Under the pieces are notes generated by a model, which saw only the letters and a program-made list of their open reading frames with translations, was not told where the DNA came from and did not search any database. The position numbers and the translations under genes were made by a program. A stretch of DNA of 10,313 nucleotides from Flavisolibacter sp. Its GTDB lineage: Bacteria; Bacteroidota; Bacteroidia; Chitinophagales; Chitinophagaceae. The stretch spans positions 1 through 10,313 of the forward strand of contig JACDAZ010000108.1 in the NCBI GenBank assembly GCA_013695175.1, read 5' to 3'. Shown here piece after piece: positions 1 through 6,382 of this stretch. Within the stretch, counting starts at the first letter, position 1. The number at the start of each line of letters is the position of its first letter.

Positions 1-128
1 ATACCGGGTTAGGTAAATATTTTTATCCGGAAATTGAATACTATTCTCCTTTTAAACGGGATAGTTTGCAATTTTTTGATAATGACGAACGAAGGAAACG
101 CAAGTTTACCCATTTTATTGATGAATAA
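1..128 (+). CDS. 3' end of an unidentified gene (partial)
   Basis: An open frame enters from the left edge (first full codon at position 3) and ends at a TAA at 126-128, giving the last 41 residues of a protein. The tail is rich in aromatic and charged residues (it contains KYFYPEIEYYSPF and ends KFTHFIDE) and has no membrane segment. I do not recognise the family from this fragment. The stop lies only 27 bases before the start of the DNA glycosylase gene on the same strand, so the two may share a transcript. That it is a real coding end is inferred from the uninterrupted frame and this tight spacing; the fragment is too short to prove it. Confidence 0.5.
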   Translation, partial: TGLGKYFYPEIEYYSPFKRDSLQFFDNDERRKRKFTHFIDE

Positions 129-155
129 CCATACTATCTAATTTATTTTTGAACC

Positions 156-830
156 ATGTCATGGGCTACCCATCTTTTTAATTTTTACAATTCTCTTCAA
201 CCACCATCCACCTTACCCCCAGATATTGAATGGTTGTTTCCACAAAAAAATCCTGAAGTAAAAAAAGTTCTTCAACAATTTCTTTCTAAATATTATAGTG
301 ATACTAAACCCAGGAAAATACTTTTAGGCATTAACCCAGGCAGGTTCGGTGCAGGTGTTACAGGAATCAATTTTACTGCCCCATTGCAGTTAAAACAAAA
401 CTGCGGCATTGATCATTCTTTCAAAATGCAATCAGAATTATCTGCTGAATTTATGTATGAAATGATAGAAGCCTATGGCGGAACCACTCAATTTTACAGC
501 AATTATTTTATAAGTTCCGTTTGCCCGCTTGGATTAATAAAAAAAGGCAAAAACATAAACTATTATGATGATAAAAATTTAATGACCGTACTGGAGCCAT
601 TTATAATTGAACAAATGAATAATTTACTTCTACTACCTTTTGATAGATCAATGTGCTACAGCATTGGTGGCGAAAAAAATTTCAAATACATTTTAAAATT
701 AAATGAACAACATCAATGGTTTGAAAACATAATACCACTTCCACATCCAAGGTTTATTATGCAATACAAAAGGAAGCAAAAACAACAGTTCATACAGATT
801 TATTTGGATTTATTAAAAAAACGTTTTTAG
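156..830 (+). CDS. SMUG2-like uracil-DNA glycosylase family protein
   Basis: This 224-residue soluble protein resembles the SMUG2 / DUF4918 branch of the uracil-DNA glycosylase superfamily, which removes uracil and related deaminated bases from DNA to begin base excision repair. The superfamily's motif 1 is seen at residues 58-70 (GINPGRFGAGVTG), with Asn60 at the usual catalytic or water-positioning place. Motif 2 is seen as HPRF at 197-200, preceded by LP, and would contact the minor groove. A central FISSVCPLGLI stretch (118-128) matches the family's conserved core strand. Length is normal for the family and no signal peptide is present. The ATG at 156 has no strong Shine-Dalgarno sequence, which is common in Bacteroidota. 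Family assignment is strong; the exact substrate preference cannot be read from the sequence. Confidence 0.85.
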   Translation: MSWATHLFNFYNSLQPPSTLPPDIEWLFPQKNPEVKKVLQQFLSKYYSDTKPRKILLGINPGRFGAGVTGINFTAPLQLKQNCGIDHSFKMQSELSAEFMYEMIEAYGGTTQFYSNYFISSVCPLGLIKKGKNINYYDDKNLMTVLEPFIIEQMNNLLLLPFDRSMCYSIGGEKNFKYILKLNEQHQWFENIIPLPHPRFIMQYKRKQKQQFIQIYLDLLKKRF

Positions 831-851
831 TTTTGCTCCTTCTTAAGCATA

Positions 852-934
852 GCATATGAAGTTCTAATAACCCTTTCCGGGATTTTTTTTAAAGCTACTC
901 AGCTACTTACATTCTTAACTTCAAATTCATATGC
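852..934. repeat. 9-bp inverted repeat bracketing the leader of the MATE gene
   Basis: GCATATGAA at 852-860 is matched by its exact reverse complement TTCATATGC at 926-934, which directly abuts the MATE start codon at 935. Each arm contains the self-complementary hexamer CATATG. In RNA the pairing would place the bases immediately before the start codon in a stem; in DNA the arms could be paired protein sites. The arms are short, AT-rich and 65 bases apart, so chance is possible. Confidence 0.25.
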
Positions 935-2353
935 ATGTATCTACAAAAAAACATAAAGGCTAAATTATACAATTCATTTTCTGTTTTCTTTCGTGCTTTA
1001 AAAGGCGAGCAACAGAATTATACAGAAGGCAGCATACGTAAGGCTGTAGTGATGCTTGCTATTCCTATGATTATTGAAATGGGAATGGAAAGTGTATTTG
1101 CGGTAGTAGATCTTTTCTTTGTCAGCAAATTAGGAAAGCATGCTATTTCAACTGTTGGTCTCACAGAATCAGTTCTCACTGTGGTGTATTCATTAGCTAT
1201 TGGCACCAGCATGGCCGCCACCGCAGTAGTAGCAAGAAGAGTTGGTGAAAAAAATGAAGCCGGAGCTGCCAGTGCTGCTATGCAATCTATATTCATTGCG
1301 CTGGTTATTGTAGGATTTATAAGCGTTCCAGGATTTATTTATGCAGCAGATATTTTAATGCTGATGGGTGCAGAACCTGAAACAATAAAAGTAGGCACAC
1401 CCTATATAAGAGTGATGATGGCAAGCAGTGTGGTGATCATGTTATTGTTTCTTATTAATGGAATCTTTCGCGGAGCAGGCGATGCATCCATTGCCATGAA
1501 AAGCCTGACACTGGCAAATATCTGCAACATTATTTTATGTCCTGTTTTGATTAATGGATGGGGGCCCATACCCGAATTTGGTTTAATTGGTGCTGCTTAT
1601 GCTACCACCATTGGCAGGGGTATTGGTGTATTATACCAGCTATACCACTTATTCAACGGTAAAAATGTTGTTCGCCTAACATGGTTATCCATAAAGGCTG
1701 AATGGGAGGTAATAAAAAATATTTTACATATTGCCTGGCCTGCAACCCTGCAATTTGTAATAGCTTCCTGCAGTTGGATATTCTTAGCAAAGCTGGTTGC
1801 CGAAACCGGGCAAAGTGAAGCATCGGCAGGTTACCAGACAGCCTTACGCATCATCATGTTCTTTATATTACCTGCCTGGGGTGTAAGTAATGCCGCAGCC
1901 ACTTTAGTGGGACAAAATTTAGGCGCTAAAAACTCACTAAGGGCAGAACAGGCTGTTATTAAAACTGCTAAATACAATGCTATATTTATGGCTGCAGTTA
2001 CATTATTATTCTTTGTTGCAGCAGGTCCCATTGTAAGCTTATTTACAACACAGGAAGAGGTAAAAAATATAGCTGTCAATGCCTTAAGAATAATTAGTAC
2101 AGGATATATTTTTTATGGTATTGGCATGGTGATGATCAACGCTTTTAATGGTGCTGGCGATACTAGAACACCAACTTTGATCAATATAGGTGGATTTTGG
2201 CTTTTTCAAATTCCGCTTGCTTACCTGCTTGCAAAATATTATTCAATGGGACCTATCGGGGTTTTCATTGCTATACCTGTTGCCGAAAGTGTTATAACCA
2301 TTGTTGCTATAATTTTATTTAGGAAAGGACGTTGGAAAAGAACTACGGTATAA
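935..2353 (+). CDS. MATE family efflux transporter (NorM/DinF-like)
   Basis: This 472-residue inner-membrane protein has the two-repeat architecture of the MATE family, antiporters that export drugs or other organic cations using a Na+ or H+ gradient. The first half shows the family signature at residues 58-67 (VDLFFVSKLG). The pseudo-symmetric halves carry matching motifs, FRGAGD at 178-183 and FNGAGD at 404-409. About twelve hydrophobic segments are visible, and the length fits the usual 440-480 residues. A basic, partly hydrophobic N-terminal extension of about 30 residues precedes the first conserved stretch (TEGSIRKAVVMLAIPM). The next in-frame ATG (residue 40) would cut into the first membrane segment, so the start at 935 is preferred. 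The AI-2E family gene follows after 35 bases. The substrate cannot be predicted. Confidence 0.93.
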   Translation: MYLQKNIKAKLYNSFSVFFRALKGEQQNYTEGSIRKAVVMLAIPMIIEMGMESVFAVVDLFFVSKLGKHAISTVGLTESVLTVVYSLAIGTSMAATAVVARRVGEKNEAGAASAAMQSIFIALVIVGFISVPGFIYAADILMLMGAEPETIKVGTPYIRVMMASSVVIMLLFLINGIFRGAGDASIAMKSLTLANICNIILCPVLINGWGPIPEFGLIGAAYATTIGRGIGVLYQLYHLFNGKNVVRLTWLSIKAEWEVIKNILHIAWPATLQFVIASCSWIFLAKLVAETGQSEASAGYQTALRIIMFFILPAWGVSNAAATLVGQNLGAKNSLRAEQAVIKTAKYNAIFMAAVTLLFFVAAGPIVSLFTTQEEVKNIAVNALRIISTGYIFYGIGMVMINAFNGAGDTRTPTLINIGGFWLFQIPLAYLLAKYYSMGPIGVFIAIPVAESVITIVAIILFRKGRWKRTTV

Positions 2354-2388
2354 AAATTTTATAGATTAGCTTTCCTGAAGATTATTAA

Positions 2389-3435
2389 ATGATATCAAAT
2401 AACAATACAATCGACTCCAACCTCTTAAAACAGGTATTCATGATCCTGGTGATCCTGTTTTTGGGTATTGTATTGTTCAGGGAACTTTGGTTTTTATTTT
2501 CCGCATTTTTAGCAGCCGTTACATTTTATGTAATGATGCGGGACCGCATGTTTTATTTAACTGAAAAAAGAAAATGGAAAAGAAGTACAGCTGCATCTGT
2601 ACTCATGCTTTTATCATTCTTTGTTATACTTGTACCTATTGGCTTGCTGGGAAACATCATGTATTCCAAAATAAGTTATGTTGTTACTCACTCCGGAGAA
2701 ATGCTCAATTCTATGAAAGTGGCAGTAATGAACATTAAAGAAAAAATTGGTTACCAATTAATAAAACCGGAAACAATTGACCAGTTAGGACCTTACCTGA
2801 CGCAGCTTCTACCCAAAATTCTTGGCGTTACCCTTCATACAACTGCTATTATAGCATCAATGTATTTTATATTATACTTTATGCTGGTAAACGGTCGCTA
2901 TATGGAAGACACTCTTTATGAGTACATTCCACTCAAGGATGGAAACGTTGAATTATTAGGGAAGGAAGTAAAAACAATGATTACTGCAAATACAATTGCT
3001 ATTCCTTTAATTGCATTAATTCAAGGAGTTGTTGGGTTAATAGGGTATTTATTTATAGGTATTTCTGAACCTTATTTATGGTTCGTAGCTACTACCATTA
3101 CAGCTATGCTGCCTGTTGTTGGTGCAGCTGTCATTTATGTGCCGCTGGCAATTATGCTTTTTGTACAGGGGCATATGGGTAAGGGAATAGCTATGACCAT
3201 CTGGGGTTTAGGTGTAATAGGTACTGTAGATAATGTATTTAGGCTTTTGATCAACAAAAAATTAGGTAATATACATCCTCTTATAACTGTTTTCGGGGTT
3301 TTGGTGGGGATTCAGCTTTTTGGTTTTATAGGACTTGTATTTGGGCCCCTTTTAATTTCTATGTTTATACTTCTTTTACGTATCTATGGAAGTGAATTCC
3401 TGTCAAAACGCAGAGAAATGAAACGTGTAAAGTAA
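2389..3435 (+). CDS. AI-2E/PerM family membrane protein
   Basis: This 348-residue polytopic membrane protein belongs to the AI-2E transporter-like family (PF01594, formerly UPF0118), whose members include E. coli YdgG/TqsA, PerM and YdiK. Reported roles include autoinducer-2 export and Na+/H+ antiport, so the label names a family and not a proven substrate. The layout is typical: hydrophobic segments at about 15-50 and 68-90, a polar stretch of about 100-140 outside the membrane core, then a conserved C-terminal block. That block contains LPVVG at 241-245, a DN pair at 281-282 before NKKLGNIHPL, and GLVFGPLL at 315-322. The tail is basic (KRREMKRVK). Start at the ATG of 2389, 35 bases after the MATE stop, suggests co-transcription with it. 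Confidence 0.9.
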   Translation: MISNNNTIDSNLLKQVFMILVILFLGIVLFRELWFLFSAFLAAVTFYVMMRDRMFYLTEKRKWKRSTAASVLMLLSFFVILVPIGLLGNIMYSKISYVVTHSGEMLNSMKVAVMNIKEKIGYQLIKPETIDQLGPYLTQLLPKILGVTLHTTAIIASMYFILYFMLVNGRYMEDTLYEYIPLKDGNVELLGKEVKTMITANTIAIPLIALIQGVVGLIGYLFIGISEPYLWFVATTITAMLPVVGAAVIYVPLAIMLFVQGHMGKGIAMTIWGLGVIGTVDNVFRLLINKKLGNIHPLITVFGVLVGIQLFGFIGLVFGPLLISMFILLLRIYGSEFLSKRREMKRVK

Positions 3436-3523
3436 GTTTAGCTTCCCCTATTGGTATTTTTACTTGCTTCTATATAAGTTTTAACGTATAAGTGCTCTAT
3501 TTCATAAATATTTATAACAAAAG

Positions 3524-3554
3524 TTTGAATGCTTAATTCTGCATAATATTTTCA
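3524..3554 (+). promoter_or_regulatory. candidate Bacteroidota-type promoter for the L,D-transpeptidase gene
   Basis: TTTG at 3524-3527 is followed after exactly 19 bases by TATTTTCA at 3547-3554. The Bacteroidota sigma factor consensus is TTTG, about 19 bases, then TAnnTTTG, so the -33 box and spacing match and the -7 box matches partly. It lies in the 139-base gap after the AI-2E gene and would start RNA about 10-20 bases before the coding region. Such short motifs occur by chance in AT-rich DNA. Confidence 0.3.
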
Positions 3555-3574
3555 CACTCACGGCGTTCCAATAT

Positions 3575-4345
3575 TTGAAAAACCTGAAAAACGTGAGAAA
3601 ACCTATCATCCAACTTATATTAAGCTGTGCCTTTGTAGTGATATTATTTTCTGCCTTCAAAGCAGAAAGTTATAACGCTGGTAATTCTAGAAAAGAAACA
3701 GCCTTTTCAAATACTGAAACAATTGAAGTATTATCTGAAGAAGCTATAATAAAAGCATCGTCCAATCTATATAGCAAGTTAGATTTACAAAGCCTGGGAC
3801 TTTCCTATAAAGCAATGCAGTATGCCTACAAAGGCTATGAAATTTTGAAACAAAAAGGTGTTTTAAGGAACGGTTCAATCTTGACAGTAGTTGATTTTAG
3901 CCAGTCGTCTCGCAAAAAAAGGATGTATATAATAGATGTTGATGCTGAAAAAGTACTTCATCATACTTATGTGGCTCATGGCAGAAATTCAGGATTAGAC
4001 ATGGCTACTCAATTCTCTAATACACCTGAATCGTTACAAAGCAGCCTTGGGTTTTATGTAACAAAACAAACTTATATAGGTAAGCATGGTTTATCGCTAA
4101 GGCTTGAAGGAAAAGATAAAGGCTTTAATTGTAAGGCAGAAGCAAGAGCAGTTGTTTTACATGGAGCAGATTATATAGGAAATCACAGGGTTAAATCAGG
4201 ATATAACGGAAGAAGCTTTGGATGCCCTGCTGTACCAAGAGCGGAATCTCAAAAAATTATTAATTGGATTAAAGACGGCACATGTCTGTTCATATTTCAT
4301 CCTTCCAACAGTTACTTGCACGGATCTAGCATATTGAACGCTTAG
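3575..4345 (+). CDS. secreted murein L,D-transpeptidase-like protein (YkuD_2 family)
   Basis: This 256-residue exported protein belongs to the family annotated as murein L,D-transpeptidase catalytic domain (PF13645, YkuD_2), related to enzymes that cross-link or trim peptidoglycan in the periplasm. Residues 1-30 form a basic then hydrophobic signal-type segment (KNLKNVRKP followed by about 19 apolar residues). The catalytic region has AHGRNSG at 134-140, a conserved ATQFSNTPES at 144-153, the active-site His-Gly at 196-197, and SFGCPAV at 214-220 with the presumed nucleophile Cys217. No ATG is available in frame between the upstream stop (3515-3517) and the signal sequence. The start is therefore TTG at 3575 or possibly GTG at 3593, which would shorten the basic N-terminus by six residues. 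The gene ends just before a strong terminator. The actual substrate is unproven for this subfamily. Confidence 0.88.
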   Translation: MKNLKNVRKPIIQLILSCAFVVILFSAFKAESYNAGNSRKETAFSNTETIEVLSEEAIIKASSNLYSKLDLQSLGLSYKAMQYAYKGYEILKQKGVLRNGSILTVVDFSQSSRKKRMYIIDVDAEKVLHHTYVAHGRNSGLDMATQFSNTPESLQSSLGFYVTKQTYIGKHGLSLRLEGKDKGFNCKAEARAVVLHGADYIGNHRVKSGYNGRSFGCPAVPRAESQKIINWIKDGTCLFIFHPSNSYLHGSSILNA

Positions 4346-4370
4346 TTGGACGCAAACAAGGATGGATAAC

Positions 4371-4408
4371 AAAGCCCACCGTACCCTATGGTTGGGCTTT
4401 TGTTTTTT
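4371..4408 (+). terminator. rho-independent terminator of the + strand genes
   Basis: AAAGCCCA at 4371-4378 pairs perfectly with TGGGCTTT at 4393-4400. CC at 4379-4380 can also pair with GG at 4390-4391 inside the loop, with one bulged base. The stem is followed by TGTTTTTT (4401-4408). It begins 25 bases after the L,D-transpeptidase stop. On the - strand the same hairpin lies 17 bases beyond the DUF420 stop but is followed by GTTATCC with no T-run, so it would serve the oxidase cluster less well. Confidence 0.88.
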
Positions 4409-4424
4409 CATTACCCTGATTTAT

Positions 4425-5000
4425 CTAATGATACTGGCTGATCATCAGGTAAACAACAGGACCTGAAACTGCAACAAAAAACCACATTGGCCATGTAATT
4501 TTTGCAATCTTTCTATGCTTTTCATTTTCGTCAATCAATGCCCGGTAAGCAGTAAACAATATAAAGGGAAGGGATATTCCTGCTAATAAAATATGTGATC
4601 CAAGCAGAACAAAATAAAAATATCTTAAAGCACCTGCTTCCGCTTTTTCATCCATACTTACCATACCATCTTTATTTAAATCGCCATAATATGTAGAACC
4701 TGCAAACAAATGATGTGTAACATAAGTCAATAAAAAAATAACGGAAAGCACAATAGCAGTTAGCATAATATACTTATGACTTGTATACCTGCCTGATCTT
4801 GCAGTTACTAAACCTGCTATTAATAATAGTGATACTATGGAATTTATTATAGCATTTATAGCTGCAAAAACATGTACATTAAAACCAAGGTCCACATTTA
4901 GTGTTACCCGTTCAAGGGCTGTGACTAAAACAAAAACTATAAATGAAAAACTAAAGATGAGAATTCTTGCCTTCCTGTCATTTTTTACCAGTAATGCCAT
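4425..5000 (-). CDS. DUF420 (CtaM/YozB-like) membrane protein, cytochrome oxidase assembly
   Basis: This 191-residue protein has five hydrophobic segments (about 11-29, 41-66, 76-97, 126-151, 167-188) and fits the DUF420 family (PF04238). Family members include CtaM/YozB of Gram-positive bacteria, which are needed to mature heme-copper oxidases. Histidines recur near membrane edges, as in FNVHVFAAINA (His43), THHLF (His96-97) and GSHILLAG (His136), as expected for the family. By the positive-inside rule the loop at 98-125 faces the periplasm. It contains DLNKDGMVSMDE (107-118), a full match to a 12-residue EF-hand loop pattern. The ATG at 5000 overlaps the end of the SCO gene by 23 bases, suggesting translational coupling. 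It is the last gene of the oxidase cluster. Family assignment is good; the assembly role is inferred from family and position. Confidence 0.85.
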   Translation of the reverse strand: MALLVKNDRKARILIFSFSFIVFVLVTALERVTLNVDLGFNVHVFAAINAIINSIVSLLLIAGLVTARSGRYTSHKYIMLTAIVLSVIFLLTYVTHHLFAGSTYYGDLNKDGMVSMDEKAEAGALRYFYFVLLGSHILLAGISLPFILFTAYRALIDENEKHRKIAKITWPMWFFVAVSGPVVYLMISQYH

Positions 5001-5802
5001 GTGATTTCTTTTCTTTTTTCAATATCAAAAATAAAGCTGCCAAACCTGCGAGTGTAAGTAGAAAAAGAACAGCAAACATTTGAAATTTTCCTTCAAAAAA
5101 TTTTTTTCTTTGAGGATCTTTTTCAAGAGCAAGTAATATAATATCTCTTGAAAGTTGTGCTACAGCTACCGTATCCAAACCATGATAATAGCCACGTATA
5201 TTCCGGTTCCGGTCTATCAATACCATATAATCAGTATGAAAAAAACCTGTGTCTATCCCTTCACCATCTACCAACCCCAGCTTCATATTTTCAATGGAAA
5301 GATCATAGATTTCTTTTTTATCGCCTGTCAGCAACCACCAGTTTTCAGGATTAATCTGAAAGCGATCAGCCCATTTTTTTAATTGTGGTACACTATCTCT
5401 TTCAGGATCTACAGAAAATGAAAGGAATTGTATGAAATCCGGAAATCGGTTACCTGTTTTTTCAGAACTTTTAATACCATCCTGCAGTTGTTTGGTATTG
5501 ATCATTAACTGCGGACAAATAGTAGGGCACCTGGTAAAAAAGAAATTAGCCACAGTTACTTTAGCTCCTATATCTTCCCAACCCACCCGTTGTCCCAGCT
5601 GGTTTTTAAAATTAAAATCCGGCAGACGGTGCCAAGCAGTATCAGTAACCTGCTTACCATCTACTGTACGTGTGGTTACACTATCATAAATATAATGTCG
5701 TGGCATTACTACTGCATGAGATGTCAATCCATCAATAATTAAATAACCTATAATGGGAAGGAGTAGAGCTACCATAAGTCCTAAGACTGCAGTTTTATTC
5801 AC
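4978..5802 (-). CDS. SCO1/SenC family copper chaperone for cytochrome c oxidase
   Basis: This 274-residue protein has a thioredoxin-like domain of the SCO1/SenC family (PF02630), which delivers copper to, or reduces, the CuA site of oxidase subunit II. An N-terminal membrane anchor (about 5-25) leads to a periplasmic domain. The copper ligands are visible: CPTIC (Cys92 and Cys96, inside TRCPTICPQ) and His189 in FFHTDYMVLID. FSVDPERD (129-136) is a further conserved stretch. A second hydrophobic segment at about 241-261 (MFAVLFLLTLAGLAALFLIL) is followed by a lysine-rich tail, so the domain is probably tethered at both ends. There is no in-frame ATG between the upstream stop and the anchor, so I keep GTG at 5802. 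The ATG of residue 10 is the alternative and would trim the anchor. The gene overlaps the DUF420 gene by 23 bases and follows subunit IV after 111 bases. Confidence 0.93.
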   Translation of the reverse strand: MNKTAVLGLMVALLLPIIGYLIIDGLTSHAVVMPRHYIYDSVTTRTVDGKQVTDTAWHRLPDFNFKNQLGQRVGWEDIGAKVTVANFFFTRCPTICPQLMINTKQLQDGIKSSEKTGNRFPDFIQFLSFSVDPERDSVPQLKKWADRFQINPENWWLLTGDKKEIYDLSIENMKLGLVDGEGIDTGFFHTDYMVLIDRNRNIRGYYHGLDTVAVAQLSRDIILLALEKDPQRKKFFEGKFQMFAVLFLLTLAGLAALFLILKKEKKSHGITGKK

Positions 5803-5848
5803 CGGCGCCTGATGTTAATGGTGGGATGAAAGGAATCTCATCAATGAT

Positions 5849-5892
5849 TTTAAAGAAAAACCATCGCGGCAAAGGTATGCTCACGATGGTTT
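5849..5892 (-). terminator. terminator-like hairpin between the subunit IV and SCO genes
   Basis: Read on the - strand, AAACCATCG (5892-5884) pairs perfectly with CGATGGTTT (5866-5858) around a 17-base loop. A further GCA/TGC pairing is possible inside the loop. The stem is followed directly by TTCTTTAAA, which with the end of the stem gives a T-rich run. It lies 21 bases after the subunit IV stop, as expected for an intrinsic terminator or attenuator. The stem is only moderately GC-rich and the T-run is interrupted, so read-through to sco and the DUF420 gene is likely. Confidence 0.55.
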
Positions 5893-5913
5893 GATTATTA
5901 GTTAAAAATTGCT

Positions 5914-6345
5914 TTAACGCAATGGATTTATTGTGGTATCTGCATCTCTTACTCCACGATCTAATGTTGTTTCTTTATAATAAGTATCGTAAGTATTTCT
6001 AAGATTGCGGTAAGAAGCGCCATCCCATAAAAAAGCAGCAATAAACCATATAAACAACAATAACGGAACTACTATGGTCATGATTAAATTCCGGATTTCA
6101 TCACCAAGGTGCATGAAAATTGCAACTATGTAAAATGCCTTAGCTAAGGTTAAAATAACCATCAAACCTTTTATAAACAGGTTTACCCAGTCCGGAAATT
6201 GGGTAAAATACATCAGGAAGCCAAGCCCTAGTTCAACAATAGTAATTACTGAAAGAAGGATTGTAGTTCTTATAATTTTCCTGACCACGGCCTTGGAATC
6301 ATGATGAGCAACAGCGTCAGTAGTTGTATGATGAGAATGTTCCAT
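5914..6345 (-). CDS. cytochrome c oxidase subunit IV (COX4/CtaF-type)
   Basis: This 143-residue protein has three membrane segments (about 27-47, 58-79, 86-107) and matches the bacterial cytochrome c oxidase subunit IV family (PF03626), a small non-catalytic subunit that stabilises the oxidase. The conserved second segment reads LTLAKAFYIVAIFMHLGDE. I chose the ATG at 6345; the same frame also has a TTG two codons upstream, which is less likely. The N-terminus is histidine-rich (MEHSHH, then AHHD: five His in the first 15 residues). The C-terminal tail after the third segment is unusually long and polar, about 35 residues. The gene sits 37 bases after the long COX3-family gene and before a terminator-like hairpin. 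Confidence 0.88.
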   Translation of the reverse strand: MEHSHHTTTDAVAHHDSKAVVRKIIRTTILLSVITIVELGLGFLMYFTQFPDWVNLFIKGLMVILTLAKAFYIVAIFMHLGDEIRNLIMTIVVPLLLFIWFIAAFLWDGASYRNLRNTYDTYYKETTLDRGVRDADTTINPLR

Positions 6346-6382
6346 GTTCAAATTTTGTTTTTCAATTTCACTGTCTGGGTAA

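Noticed and set aside
866..892. CCC-TTTCC-GGG followed by eight T bases after the glycosylase gene, possible terminator
   Set aside because: Only three clean base pairs form before mismatches, too weak to call despite the T-run.
3436..3574. Gap between the AI-2E and L,D-transpeptidase genes examined for a terminator, small RNA or riboswitch
   Set aside because: Apart from the weak promoter-like pair listed above, no strong stem or conserved motif was seen.
4196..4411. Open frame on the - strand across the L,D-transpeptidase end and its terminator
   Set aside because: It overlaps the conserved catalytic region in antisense and runs through the terminator hairpin; no family resemblance.
5148..5689. 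Several + strand open frames within the SCO gene region
   Set aside because: They lie antisense to a clearly conserved SCO1/SenC gene and show no recognisable domain or start context.
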